From Aeromicrobium choanae (GTDB taxonomy: Bacteria; Actinomycetota; Actinomycetes; Propionibacteriales; Nocardioidaceae), in NCBI RefSeq assembly GCF_900167475.1, contig NZ_LT796768.1, forward strand, positions 2,170,001 to 2,234,000: a stretch of 64,000 nucleotides of DNA, in the 5' to 3' direction. Shown piece by piece: positions 25,988 to 34,896 of the stretch; position 1 is the first letter of the stretch; each line of letters starts with the position of its first letter. Made by a program: the position numbers and the translations under genes. The notes under the pieces were generated by a model. That model worked only from the letters and a program-made list of their open reading frames with translations, was not told the origin of the DNA and searched no databases.

Positions 25988-26551
25988 GTGCCGAAGATCA
26001 TCGGGGACTCCTTGGAGGAGCACCGCGCCGCCATGCGCCGCCGGGTCTTCGCCGCCCTGGTGGAGCTGCTGCGCGACCGGCCCTTCGACCTCATCACGAT
26101 GGCCGACCTGGCCGCGCGCGCCGAGGTCGGCCGGTCGTCGCTGTACAACCACTTCAAGGACAAGGAGGCCGTCGTCGTCGCGTTCGCGACCGACGAGACC
26201 TCCCGCTACCTCGCGGAGCTGAACGAGTCGCTCGCCAGCCGGACGTCGCCGACCGAGCGCCTCGAGACGTACGTGCGCCACCACGTGGACACGTCGAAGG
26301 ACTTCCACATCGGCCTCGGTCCCGAGCTGCGCGCGATGCTCTCGCCCGAATCGGTCAAGGCGATGCGCGAGCACGTCGTCGCGGTCGAGCAGGTGCTGCG
26401 CCAGATCCTCGTCGACGGCGTCGCCGAGGGTGAGTTCGTCGTGGACGACATCGACGCCACCGTGTCGCTGCTGCACGCCACGCTCTCCGCCCGGCACGCG
26501 TCGGCCGACACCACCACGCGCTTCGTCCTCGCGGCCGTCTCCGCCTCCTGA
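25988..26551 (+). CDS. TetR/AcrR-family transcriptional regulator
   Basis: The 187-residue regulator has a helix-turn-helix near residues 30-55 (ITMADLAARAEVGRSSLYNHF followed by KDKE), typical of the TetR family. The C-terminal part is a helical ligand or dimer domain without named likeness. GTG at 25988 was chosen because TACTCT lies 6 bases upstream as a -10 box, giving a leaderless message; the open frame upstream lacks conservation. It is divergent from the PNP gene and convergent with an HtaA gene. Its targets are unknown; PNP or the phosphomutase are the closest candidates. Confidence 0.85.
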   Translation: MPKIIGDSLEEHRAAMRRRVFAALVELLRDRPFDLITMADLAARAEVGRSSLYNHFKDKEAVVVAFATDETSRYLAELNESLASRTSPTERLETYVRHHVDTSKDFHIGLGPELRAMLSPESVKAMREHVVAVEQVLRQILVDGVAEGEFVVDDIDATVSLLHATLSARHASADTTTRFVLAAVSAS

Positions 26552-26578
26552 CGCCGCCGCGCCCGCGCCGCCTGAACG

Positions 26579-26612
26579 CCGAAGGCCCCCGTCGACTGAC
26601 GAGGGCCTTCGG
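26579..26612. terminator. Bidirectional hairpin between TetR and HtaA genes
   Basis: CCGAAGGCCC (26579-26588) and GGGCCTTCGG (26603-26612) form a perfect 10-bp stem; the loop holds a further CGTC/GACG pairing. It lies between two converging genes and probably ends both transcripts, although there is no T-run. Confidence 0.8.
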
Positions 26613-26629
26613 ACGGTGGGGGACTCAGG

Positions 26630-28243
26630 TCACTTGGTGACCTTGAACGAGCCCGCCTTCACGTAGCCGCGCTTCGTGTAGTTCGCGTTGCCGTAGTACG
26701 CGACGTTCACGACCCACTTGCCCTTGGCGAGCTTCGGCAGCTTCACCGTGCGCTTGCCGGCCGACAGGTTCGCCGTGACGTACTTGCTCTTCTTGCCCTT
26801 GGTCAGCTTGAGCTTGACCTTGCCGGTCGGAGCGGCGGCGCCCGAAGCACCCTTGACCGAGACGACGGCGAGGCCCTTCTTCTTCGACGTGGGCTTGCGG
26901 GTGACCTTGACCTTGCCCTTCGAGGCGGCGGTCTTCGCGACCGTCACCTTGACGGTCGTCGCCGCGGGAGCCGTGAGGCTCGCGTCGGCGGGGGCGAAGG
27001 TCACGCGGTAGGACTTCGTGCCCGCGGTCTGCTTCCTGGAGACTGCGAACGCCGCCGTGCCACCGGCCGCGACGACCTTGCTGCCGAGGCCCGCGACGGT
27101 GACCGTTCCGGCGACCGGAGCAGTGACGCTCACGCTGCCACCCTTGCCGTACGCGGTGGAGAGGCTCTTCGTCACGGGAACAGCCGGGACGAAGGAGACG
27201 GGCGTGTACGACTCCCAGGCGGCGTACGAGGCACCGCCACCGGGGTACGTGTAGATGCCGTACTGCGTGTGCGCCTCGGTGAGGCCGGCAAGGCCGTCCG
27301 CGACCGCCTTGGAGACGATCAGCTCAGCCGTGAAGGTGCCGTCGGGGCGCAGCTCGATGGCGCCGGCGGGGGCCCCGCCGATCGTGTTCATGTCGTCGGC
27401 GAGGACGGCCCACTTGACCGCGGCGTTCTTGCGCGCCGAGCTGGGAGCACCGGCGGAGTAGCGCCAGTTCGGCTCGTACTTGCCGAAGGTGACGTACACG
27501 CCGGCCGACTTGCCGGCCAGCGGCGGGCGGGCCGCGATGACGTCCTGCGGGTCGAAGCCCGAGCCGTTGACGGTGACCGTGGCGGTCTCGTCGGGAGCGA
27601 ACGCCACCTTGGAGACGGTCACGGTCGGCTGCGAGGCGACCTCGAACTGCGCGCTGATCGGATCCAGGGCCGTGCCCGGGGCGTAGAAGGCGGAACCCTG
27701 GTTGGAGAGCAGTCCGGCGCCGGCGGCGGTGATCGTGGTCGGCGCGGCCGTGATGCTCACGGCGACGGGGCTGGAGCTGACCGTGCCGGCCAGCTGGATG
27801 TCGGCGAACGCGACGTCGTCGTGCGAGACGTCCTCGCTGTCGACGGCGTCGACGACCAGCTGGGCGCCCGATCCGGTCACGACGATGCGCGGGTCGGAGA
27901 TCGTCAGGTCCAGCGCGCCGTCGTGGCCGTAGAACTTCACAGCACCCTTGGCGCCGACCGAGGCCTCTCCGTCGGCCCACGAGCCCGAGGCCTGCGGGAA
28001 GACCGTCTGGGTGCCGGTGTCCGTGGCGGGGGCGGTGGGCGTGATCGTGCCGTGGGCGATGGGGCCGGTCAGGTAGCTGCGGAACGAGGCCTTCAGGCCC
28101 CAGGAGATCGAGCCGTCCTCGATCGTCTGCGACTCGGCGGCCTGGGCCGTGGCGGGAGTGAGCGCGAGGACGCCGGCGGTCAGTGCCGCGACGGTCGTCC
28201 CGGCGAGCAGGCGACGCCCGCGAACCAAGGTGTGGGGAGACAT
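26630..28243 (-). CDS. HtaA-domain heme-binding secreted protein, single domain
   Basis: The 537-residue protein has a signal peptide (about 1-36, ending ATAQAA), one HtaA domain at about 45-203, a middle region with a VNGSGFDP Ig-like start near 232, and a lysine-rich C-terminal Ig-like domain (from about 400). The HtaA heme residues known from Corynebacterium (Tyr-His-Tyr) correspond to Tyr57, His107 and Tyr187 with similar spacing. It should bind heme at the cell surface and pass it to the divergent HtaA/HmuTUV system. The C-terminus lacks a membrane anchor; its basic charge may hold it to the wall. Two DtxR/IdeR-like boxes lie upstream. The ATG at 28243 was chosen for the signal peptide. 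Confidence 0.9.
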   Translation of the reverse strand: MSPHTLVRGRRLLAGTTVAALTAGVLALTPATAQAAESQTIEDGSISWGLKASFRSYLTGPIAHGTITPTAPATDTGTQTVFPQASGSWADGEASVGAKGAVKFYGHDGALDLTISDPRIVVTGSGAQLVVDAVDSEDVSHDDVAFADIQLAGTVSSSPVAVSITAAPTTITAAGAGLLSNQGSAFYAPGTALDPISAQFEVASQPTVTVSKVAFAPDETATVTVNGSGFDPQDVIAARPPLAGKSAGVYVTFGKYEPNWRYSAGAPSSARKNAAVKWAVLADDMNTIGGAPAGAIELRPDGTFTAELIVSKAVADGLAGLTEAHTQYGIYTYPGGGASYAAWESYTPVSFVPAVPVTKSLSTAYGKGGSVSVTAPVAGTVTVAGLGSKVVAAGGTAAFAVSRKQTAGTKSYRVTFAPADASLTAPAATTVKVTVAKTAASKGKVKVTRKPTSKKKGLAVVSVKGASGAAAPTGKVKLKLTKGKKSKYVTANLSAGKRTVKLPKLAKGKWVVNVAYYGNANYTKRGYVKAGSFKVTK

Positions 28244-28286
28244 GCAGATCCTTTCGGAAAGGAAGCCGCCCAACCCGGCGGCCGCT

Positions 28287-28305
28287 GTAGGTAAGGCACA
28301 CCTTA
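28287..28305. promoter_or_regulatory. DtxR/IdeR iron box 1
   Basis: GTAGGTAAGGCACACCTTA matches 15 of 19 positions of the DtxR/IdeR consensus TTAGGTTAGSCTAACCTAA. It is 43 bases from the minus-strand HtaA start and should repress it when iron is plentiful. Confidence 0.8.
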
Positions 28306-28311
28306 TAGTGA

Positions 28312-28330
28312 TGAGGTAAGGGTGACCTGA
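28312..28330. promoter_or_regulatory. DtxR/IdeR iron box 2
   Basis: TGAGGTAAGGGTGACCTGA matches about 14 of 19 consensus positions. It lies 7 bases after box 1 and 39 bases before the four-domain HtaA start. One box per divergent promoter, or cooperative binding over both, would link the whole heme cluster to iron level. Confidence 0.65.
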
Positions 28331-28369
28331 CCGGGTCCGCATCCTGACCACCTTCCGACGGGAGTGACC

Positions 28370-31207
28370 GTGCTCGATCGCGCCGACCGGCCCATGCACG
28401 TGCGAGTTCTCGGCGTCCTGTTGGCCGCCGTCCTGGCCGTGGTGACCGTTCCCGCGGTCCGCGCGCATGCCGCCGAGGCCGGAACGAAAGTCACCGCCGG
28501 AACGATCTCGTGGGGCGTGAAGTCGTCCTTCCGGAACTACATCACTGGGCCGATCGCCCACGGCACGGTCACCACCACCGCGCCGGCCACCGCGGCCTCC
28601 GACGGATTCACCTTCCCCGCGGCCTCGGGCACGTGGGCCGACGCCGGCGATGTCGCTGCGCAGGGGTCCGTCCGCTTCGAGGGGCACGACGGCGTCCTCG
28701 ACCTCACGATCGGCAAGCCGCGGCTGGTCAGGACCGGGGACTCGGCGCAGCTGAGGGTCGACGCCGTGGTGAACGGCTCCAGCCGCTCCGGGGTCGCCAT
28801 CGCCGACGTGGACCTCGTCGGCAAGGTCAGCTCCTCCGGCACGAAGGTCACCGTCTCCGGTGCGCCTGCCGTGCTCACCGAGGCTGGCACGGACCTCTTC
28901 GCCTACGAGGGTGCGCCGATGTACCCGGCCGGCACGGCACTCGATCCGGTATCCGCGCAACTCACTCTGGAGACGGTGGTCGAGCCGACCGACCCCGAGC
29001 CCACCGAGCCGGGTCCCACCGAGCCCACCGAGCCCGCTCCCACGACCCCGCCGGCCAACGACGCGAAGGTCACCGGCGGCTCGCTCGCGTGGGGCCTCAA
29101 GCAGTCCTTCCGCAGCTACCTGAAGATGGGCTTCGTCGCCGGTGCGACCGAGGCGCTCGTGCCCGCCACCGACAACGGCACGCGCACCACGTTCGTCTCG
29201 GCGTCGGGCACGTGGAGCTCCAAGGTCGTCGATGTCCGCACGAGCGGAGGGGTGCGGTTCACGGGCCATCACGGCGTCCTCGACTTCACGGTGCGCAACC
29301 TGCGCCTCGTCGTTGACGGCAGGCGCTCGGAGTTGCGCGCGGACGTCCGCGACAGCGAGGGCAACGACCTGAGGAACCTCGCGTTCGCCACCGTCGACCT
29401 CCAGGGCCGGACCAAGGCCGCCCGGAACGCCGTCACGATCGCAGGCGCGCCGGTCACCCTCACCCGGGCGGGGGAGGCGATGTTCGACTACAGCGGCTCG
29501 CCGATGTACAGCGCCGGGACCGCGCTCGATCCCCTGAACGGCACGATCACCGTCCAGGGCGCCACGGCACCGCCGAAGACCTCGCCCGTCGCCAAACCGG
29601 CCAAGACCACCCAGCCGAAGGGCGACCGCGGCCGTGGCGCGCGCGATGGCCGCGCCGGCGAGCTGACGTGGGGCGTCAAGGCGAGCTTCCGCTCGTACAT
29701 CACCGGGCCCATCGCGAAGGGCTCGGTGTCGGTCTCTGGCGGCGCGGCGTCCATCGGATCGGGCTACCGCTTCGGGCAGTCCTCCACCACGGCGACGCCG
29801 CCGAGCGCGCAGGGCTCCACCTCCTATCGGGGCGGCGTGAAGTTCTACGGACACCACGGCACCCTGGACCTGACGATCTCCCAGCCCTCGGTCCGCGTCA
29901 CGTCGGGCACCTCGGCCACTCTCAGCGCGAGCGTCACCGGGCGCGGCCGCGTCGACCTGGCCACGCTCGACCTCGCGGCGGCGCAGCGCTCCACCGAGTC
30001 CGGCTGGGTCCGGTACGCCGGTGCTCCGGCGCGCCTCACCGTGGCCGGCGCCGGGATGTTCTCCTACCAGGGCCGGGCCTTCTACGCCCCTGGATCACTC
30101 CTCGATCCTGTGACCTTCTCGGTCGGATCGACATCCTCCGGGGGCGCGGCCAGCGCGGTCGTCGCGGCCACGACGAGCGACGACTGGACACCGCCGGCCA
30201 CCCCGCCCGCCACCACCGGGCTCACCCTCGAGCAGGACGAGGTGAGGGCGGGCGACCAGGTCACCGCATCGGGCTCGGGCTTCCTGCCGAACGAGTCGGG
30301 CATCCGGGTGGTGCTCTACTCCTCCCCGATCGTGCTGGCCGAGAACATCTCCGCCGACGCCGCGGGCCGCGCCACGTGGAAGGGCACGATCCCGGCCACG
30401 CTCGAGCCGGGGAAGCACACGCTGACGTTCCAGGGCTCGGTCGATCGCGGCGTCGTGATCGACGTCGCCGAGGCGGAGAAGATCGTCGGCTGCGAGCTCT
30501 CCGACGCCCGCCTCGACTGGGGCTTCAAGGAGTCGTTCCGGGCCTACGTGTCCGGCTCGATCGCGAACGGCGACTGGTCCACGCAGGGCGACGCCTCGTA
30601 CGAGACGCCCGAGTTCACCTGGTCGAAGGGTGACGGCGTGCTCGACGAGACGACGCGCGCGGGTGAGCTCGAGTTCGGTGGTGCCGTGGTGTTCACGGGC
30701 CACGACGGAGCGCTCGACACGACGATCGCCAACCCCGCGGTGACGATGACCGACGCGAAGTCCGCCACGCTCTCGGTCGACTACACGGGCGGCACGATGG
30801 ACGCGGCGATGGCCGGCAAGGACGACCGAAAGACGATCGCCGCCGTGCCGTTCGCCGATCTCGACCTCAGCGCGGGCGAGGTCTCCGAGCAGGGCAAGAC
30901 CGTCACGATCTCCGGCATCCCCGCCACGCTCACGAGCGCGGGCAGCGCGGCGTTCCCGAACTACGAGTCGGGTGCGGCACTCGATCCCGTCACGCTGACC
31001 TACACGGTGGCCGAGGACTGCGCCGCCGTCGCCGCGCAGCCCGCCGCGGGCGCTGAGGACGCGGCGGCTGTCGCCCTCGACCCGCTGGCCCCGGCCTCCT
31101 CCGCCGACTGGCCGCTGTGGCTCGCGGGGACGGTGCTGCTCATGCTCGCGTCCATCGCCGGTACGGTGCTCGTCATGCGACGCCGGACCCCCGGGGCGGA
31201 TGCATGA
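28370..31207 (+). CDS. Four-domain HtaA heme-binding membrane-anchored protein
   Basis: The 945-residue surface protein has a signal peptide (about 1-35) and HtaA domains near 44-202, 237-396, 430-585 and 711-880. An acidic Pro/Glu/Thr linker lies between the first two, and a VTASGSGFLP Ig-like domain at about 617-700. A membrane helix at about 913-935 is followed by RRR. Each HtaA domain keeps the heme triad: Tyr57/His106/Tyr185, Tyr250/His300/Tyr380, Tyr443/His495/Tyr572 and Tyr726/His778/Tyr865. Corynebacterial HtaA has two such domains, so this is a larger heme trap. The GTG at 28370 has GGAG five bases before it; GTG at 28364 and ATG at 28394 are alternatives. The stop overlaps hmuT (ATGA). 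Confidence 0.9.
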   Translation: MLDRADRPMHVRVLGVLLAAVLAVVTVPAVRAHAAEAGTKVTAGTISWGVKSSFRNYITGPIAHGTVTTTAPATAASDGFTFPAASGTWADAGDVAAQGSVRFEGHDGVLDLTIGKPRLVRTGDSAQLRVDAVVNGSSRSGVAIADVDLVGKVSSSGTKVTVSGAPAVLTEAGTDLFAYEGAPMYPAGTALDPVSAQLTLETVVEPTDPEPTEPGPTEPTEPAPTTPPANDAKVTGGSLAWGLKQSFRSYLKMGFVAGATEALVPATDNGTRTTFVSASGTWSSKVVDVRTSGGVRFTGHHGVLDFTVRNLRLVVDGRRSELRADVRDSEGNDLRNLAFATVDLQGRTKAARNAVTIAGAPVTLTRAGEAMFDYSGSPMYSAGTALDPLNGTITVQGATAPPKTSPVAKPAKTTQPKGDRGRGARDGRAGELTWGVKASFRSYITGPIAKGSVSVSGGAASIGSGYRFGQSSTTATPPSAQGSTSYRGGVKFYGHHGTLDLTISQPSVRVTSGTSATLSASVTGRGRVDLATLDLAAAQRSTESGWVRYAGAPARLTVAGAGMFSYQGRAFYAPGSLLDPVTFSVGSTSSGGAASAVVAATTSDDWTPPATPPATTGLTLEQDEVRAGDQVTASGSGFLPNESGIRVVLYSSPIVLAENISADAAGRATWKGTIPATLEPGKHTLTFQGSVDRGVVIDVAEAEKIVGCELSDARLDWGFKESFRAYVSGSIANGDWSTQGDASYETPEFTWSKGDGVLDETTRAGELEFGGAVVFTGHDGALDTTIANPAVTMTDAKSATLSVDYTGGTMDAAMAGKDDRKTIAAVPFADLDLSAGEVSEQGKTVTISGIPATLTSAGSAAFPNYESGAALDPVTLTYTVAEDCAAVAAQPAAGAEDAAAVALDPLAPASSADWPLWLAGTVLLMLASIAGTVLVMRRRTPGADA

Positions 31208-32310
31208 GGCGGCCCGCGCGCGCGGCCGCCGCGATGCTGACCGCTCTCTCGATGCTGCTGCTCACCGCCTGTGGTCCCGGCCAGGAGGGCAGCGACCCCG
31301 GCGCCGGCGCCGACCTGCCGCCGCTGTCCGAGCTCGAAGCGTCGCAGCCGGCCAAGGAGATCACCGGCCCCAGCACCGCGTTGCTCACCGATCGCCACAT
31401 CGAGCCGGTCGACACGGACGAGAAGCCCCAGCTGCCGGCGACGGTCGTCTCGCACGTGCGCTCGGGCGACACCAAGGTGACCGTCACCGACACGTCGCGC
31501 ATCGTCGCCTTCGACATGGCGGGCTCGATCGCGGCCTCGCTGTGGGGTCTCGGCCTGGGCGACCAGCTCGTGGCGCGCGACGTCTCCACCGACTTCCCGG
31601 GTGCGGAGGACCTCCCGCTCATCACCGCCGAGGGCCACGCGGTCAACGCCGAGTCCGTCATGGCGCAGAAGCCGACCGTGATCATCACCGACGGCTCGAT
31701 GGGCCCGCGCGACGTGGTCGAGCAGCTGGCCGACACCGGCGTGCCCGTGATCTTCCTCGAGAACGACGCCAGCTTCGAGGGAGCCGCCCAGCTCGCGCGC
31801 GACGTCGGCGCCGCCGTCGGGCTGCCCCAGTCCGGCCAGGCCCTGGCCGACCGGATCGAGGCCGATGTCGAGGCCGCCACGGCCGAGGTCGAGCGCTTCG
31901 TCCCGCAGCAGGAGTCCGACCGGCTGCGGATGGTCTTCCTCTACCTGCGCGGCAACTCCGGCGTCTACTACCTGTTCGCCGACGACTCCGGCGTGGGCGA
32001 CCTCGTGGGCGCCCTCGGCGGCGTCAACGTCGCGAACGAGATGGGCTGGAAGGGCATGCAGCCGCTCACCGACGAGGCACTGGTCAAGGCGAAGCCCGAC
32101 CTCATCCTCGTGATGACGCACGGGCTGGAGTCCACCGGCGGCGTCGACGGCCTGCTGGCCGAGAAGCCCGCGATCGCGCTGACCCCCGCCGGCCAGAGCA
32201 AGCGCTTCGTCGACATGTCCGACGGGGACGTCCTGTCGTTCGGCCCTCGCTCCGCGGGGGTCGTCGAGGCGCTGGCGCGCGCGATCTACGTGCCCGAGGC
32301 CCAGGAGTGA
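31204..32310 (+). CDS. hmuT: Heme ABC transporter binding lipoprotein
   Basis: The 368-residue protein has a lipoprotein signal (MLLLTACGPG, Cys near residue 23), a Pro/Ser-rich linker and a class III (BtuF/HmuT-like) binding domain. It contains RIVAFDMAGSIAASLWGLGLGDQLVARD near residue 100 in two short conserved blocks. HmuT receives heme from HtaA proteins and hands it to HmuUV. The position between a HtaA gene and hmuUV makes heme more likely than vitamin B12 or a siderophore. It overlaps the HtaA gene by ATGA and is followed within 5 bases by hmuU. Confidence 0.92.
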   Translation: MRRPARAAAAMLTALSMLLLTACGPGQEGSDPGAGADLPPLSELEASQPAKEITGPSTALLTDRHIEPVDTDEKPQLPATVVSHVRSGDTKVTVTDTSRIVAFDMAGSIAASLWGLGLGDQLVARDVSTDFPGAEDLPLITAEGHAVNAESVMAQKPTVIITDGSMGPRDVVEQLADTGVPVIFLENDASFEGAAQLARDVGAAVGLPQSGQALADRIEADVEAATAEVERFVPQQESDRLRMVFLYLRGNSGVYYLFADDSGVGDLVGALGGVNVANEMGWKGMQPLTDEALVKAKPDLILVMTHGLESTGGVDGLLAEKPAIALTPAGQSKRFVDMSDGDVLSFGPRSAGVVEALARAIYVPEAQE

Positions 32311-32314
32311 CGCA

Positions 32315-33355
32315 GTGGTGAGCGCCGGCCGGCGCACTGCCGTGCTGGCCGGGTTCGCCGTCCTCCTGGTGATCGGCACGTTCGTGTCGGCCTCCGTGGG
32401 CCAGCTCCCGGTCGGTCCTCGCGACGTCGTCGGCGCGATGCTGCACGGCATCGGCATCGACACCTCGTGGCGTCCGGACGACATGATCGTCGAGCAGACG
32501 CTGCTGCAGATCCGCTTCCCGCGCGTGGCGATGAGCCTGCTCGTCGGTGCCACGCTCGCCGTGGCGGGCGCGGTGATGCAGGCGATCTTCGGCAACCCGC
32601 TGGCCGAGCCCGGCGTGGTCGGCGTCTCGGCCGGTGCGGCCCTCGGTGCGGCCATCGCGCTGTCGTTCGGGTTCGTCGCGCTGGGCGGCTGGGGTGTTGC
32701 CGTGCTGGCTTTCGCCGGGGGCTTCCTGGCCACCGTGCTCGTCTACGCCACGGCCCGGGTCGGCGGCCGCACCGAGGTCGTCACCCTGCTGCTGACCGGC
32801 ATCGCGGTCAACGCCTTCGCCGGCGCCGGTCTCGCGCTGGTGATGTTCGCCTCCGACACCGGCTCGCGCGAGCAGATCGTCTTCTGGCAGCTCGGCTCGA
32901 TGAACGGCTCACGCTGGAGCGAGGTCCTGATCGTCGCCGCCGTCGGCCTGCCCGCCGTCGTGGTGGCCTGCCTGCTGGCGCGCCGCTACGACCTGCTGTC
33001 GCTGGGGGAGCGCACCGCGGCCCACCTCGGGCTGCGCGTCGAGCGCCTGCGCATCGGATCGATCCTGCTCGTCGCGCTGCTGACCGGTGTGGCGGTGGCC
33101 TTCGCCGGCATCATCGCGTTCGTCGGCCTGGTCGTGCCGCACCTCGTGCGCATGCTGCTGGGCCCCTCGCACCGCACCCTGCTGATCGCCAGCGTGATCG
33201 GCGGCGCGGCACTGCTCGTCTGGGCCGACCTGCTCGCCCGCACGATCGTTCCCGGCTCCGACCTGCCGATCGGCCTGCTGACGTCGCTCATCGGCGGACC
33301 GTTCTTCTTCTACCTCGTGCGGGCCACGCGCTCGAAGGCCGGGGGATGGGCATGA
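32315..33355 (+). CDS. hmuU: Heme ABC transporter permease
   Basis: This 346-residue FecCD/BtuC-family permease has about ten membrane helices. Characteristic stretches are RFPRVAMSLLVGATLAVAGA, the GNPLAEPGVVGVSAGA loop and FAGIIAFVGLVVPHLVR, which contacts the ATPase. It transports heme delivered by HmuT. Two adjacent GTG codons (32315 and 32318) can start it; AGGAG lies 8-10 bases before. Its stop overlaps the hmuV start. Confidence 0.94.
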   Translation: MVSAGRRTAVLAGFAVLLVIGTFVSASVGQLPVGPRDVVGAMLHGIGIDTSWRPDDMIVEQTLLQIRFPRVAMSLLVGATLAVAGAVMQAIFGNPLAEPGVVGVSAGAALGAAIALSFGFVALGGWGVAVLAFAGGFLATVLVYATARVGGRTEVVTLLLTGIAVNAFAGAGLALVMFASDTGSREQIVFWQLGSMNGSRWSEVLIVAAVGLPAVVVACLLARRYDLLSLGERTAAHLGLRVERLRIGSILLVALLTGVAVAFAGIIAFVGLVVPHLVRMLLGPSHRTLLIASVIGGAALLVWADLLARTIVPGSDLPIGLLTSLIGGPFFFYLVRATRSKAGGWA

Positions 33356-34143
33356 CCGCGGCGTACGAGGTCCGGGGCCTGGTGTGCCGGCTCGGCGGGC
33401 GCGACATCGTGCGCGAGGTCGACCTCGACGTCGTGCACGGCGAGGTGCTGGCGCTCGTGGGCCCCAACGGGGCCGGCAAGTCCACCCTGCTGGGCGCCCT
33501 GACCGGAGACGTCCCGATCGCCGAGGGCGACGTGCGACTCGACGGTCGCCCGCTGGCGCAGTGGTCGGCCCGCGACCTCGCGCGGACCCGTGCGGTGCTC
33601 CTGCAGGCCAACCAGGTCAGCTTCCCGTTCACCGTCCGCGAGGTCGTGGAGATGGGACGCAATCCGTGGGTCGGCCACGCCACGGCGGCGCAGGACGACG
33701 AGGCGATCGCCGAGGCCATCGAGCGCACCGACATCGCCCACCTTCTGGAGCGGCCGTTCACGGCCCTGTCCGGTGGCGAGAAGGCACGCGCCTCCCTGGC
33801 TCGTGTCCTGGCGCAGCGCACCGACGTGGTGCTGCTCGACGAGCCCACCGCGGCCCTCGACCTGCGACACCAGGAGGAGGTGATGGTCGTCGCGCGGTCG
33901 CTGGCCGCGGTCGGCCGTGCCGTCGTCGTGGTCCTGCACGACCTGTCGCTGGCGGCGGCCCGGGCCGATCGCATCGCGATGATCGACGGCGGGCGCCTCG
34001 TCAGCGCCGGCACGCCGGCCGAGGTGCTGACACCCGAGCGCGTCGAGTCGGTCTACGGTATCGCGGTGCACGTGCTGCCCGCCCCCGACGGTCACCTGAT
34101 CGTCATCCCACATCGTGGTCTTTCGGACACAGTGTCATCTTGA
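33352..34143 (+). CDS. hmuV: Heme ABC transporter ATPase
   Basis: This 263-residue FecE/HmuV-type ATPase has Walker A GPNGAGKST, Q-loop LQANQ, signature LSGGEKARASLARVLAQ, Walker B VVLLDEPTAALD and the H-loop VLHDL. FTVREVVEMGRNPW is typical of the iron/heme/B12 group. The ATG at 33352 overlaps the hmuU stop as ATGA and has GGGGG upstream; an ATG six bases earlier is an alternative. The last codons run into the first of two palindromes that precede hmuO. Confidence 0.93.
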   Translation: MTAAYEVRGLVCRLGGRDIVREVDLDVVHGEVLALVGPNGAGKSTLLGALTGDVPIAEGDVRLDGRPLAQWSARDLARTRAVLLQANQVSFPFTVREVVEMGRNPWVGHATAAQDDEAIAEAIERTDIAHLLERPFTALSGGEKARASLARVLAQRTDVVLLDEPTAALDLRHQEEVMVVARSLAAVGRAVVVVLHDLSLAAARADRIAMIDGGRLVSAGTPAEVLTPERVESVYGIAVHVLPAPDGHLIVIPHRGLSDTVSS

Positions 34144-34158
34144 TCTGACAACGTGTCA
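34126..34158. promoter_or_regulatory. Two palindromes 21 bp apart before heme oxygenase
   Basis: GACACAGTGTC (34126-34136, perfect 5-bp arms) and TGACAACGTGTCA (34146-34158, perfect 5-bp arms) share the half-site TGTC(A). Their centres are 21 bp apart, two helix turns, so two dimers could bind side by side. They lie across the end of hmuV and 34 bases before the hmuO ATG. No DtxR-like box is seen here, so hmuO may respond to another signal such as heme (inference). Confidence 0.55.
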
Positions 34159-34192
34159 TATCATTGAGCCACCCCCACAGAGAGGCGCGATC

Positions 34193-34852
34193 ATGACCGT
34201 GCTGCCGACCGAGACCGGACTGTCCGTGCAGATGCGCGACGGCTCCCAGTCCGAGCACAAGGACGCCGAGGGTTCGAGCTTCATGTCGTGCCTGCTCGAC
34301 GGCCGGGTGAACGAGACCGGCTACACCGAGTACCTGGCGATGCTGCGCCCGATCTACGCCGCGCTGGAGTCCGTGGGCGCGCGCCTGGCCGACGACCCCA
34401 TCGCCGGCGCCGTGATCGATCCCGCGATCAACCGCCTCGCCGCGATCGACACCGACCTCGCGTACTGGTCCGGCGCCGCCGGTGTGCCGCAGGTGCACAG
34501 CTCGGCCGTCGACCGCTACGTCGCACGCATCGAGGCCGCGGCCGCCGACCCGGCGCTGTTCGTCGCGCACCACTACACGCGCTACCTCGGCGACCTGTCG
34601 GGCGGCCAGGCGATCGGCCGCATCCTCGCGCGCACCTTCGACCTGCCCGAGGGCCGCGGGATCGCCTTCTACCAGTTCGAGGCCGTGCCCAAGCCGAAGC
34701 TCTACAAGGACGCCTACCGCGCCAGCCTGGACTCCCTCCCGCTGACCCCGCGCGACCAGCAGCGGGTCGTCGAGGAGGTCAAGGTGGTCTTCGGTCTCAA
34801 CGGTGCGCTCTTCGAGGAGCTCTCCACCCAGCTGCCGCGCTTCGCCCGCTGA
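34193..34852 (+). CDS. hmuO: Heme oxygenase
   Basis: The 219-residue heme oxygenase has the size of C. diphtheriae HmuO (215). The proximal heme ligand is His22 in SEHKDAEGSSF, and the distal helix reads YLGDLSGGQ (131-139) with the key Asp134 and flexible glycines. It breaks heme to biliverdin, CO and iron using electrons from a reductase. It ends the heme uptake cluster, so imported heme is used as an iron source. A 49-bp gap with palindromes separates it from hmuV. The LpdA-like flavoprotein encoded next could be thought of as an electron donor, but its family suggests otherwise. Confidence 0.96.
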   Translation: MTVLPTETGLSVQMRDGSQSEHKDAEGSSFMSCLLDGRVNETGYTEYLAMLRPIYAALESVGARLADDPIAGAVIDPAINRLAAIDTDLAYWSGAAGVPQVHSSAVDRYVARIEAAAADPALFVAHHYTRYLGDLSGGQAIGRILARTFDLPEGRGIAFYQFEAVPKPKLYKDAYRASLDSLPLTPRDQQRVVEEVKVVFGLNGALFEELSTQLPRFAR

Positions 34853-34896
34853 CCCTCGCCGCGGGCGGTGACGCCGTCATGCGGGACAATCGGGAC

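Noticed and set aside
28244..29857. Upstream extension of the single-domain HtaA gene to over 1000 codons
   Set aside because: The extension is antisense to the four-domain HtaA gene and crosses the iron boxes; the signal peptide starts at 28243.
34126..34192. DtxR/IdeR box or good -35/-10 promoter before hmuO
   Set aside because: No 19-bp match to the iron box; TTGATC and TATCAT are only 13 bases apart, too close for a normal promoter.
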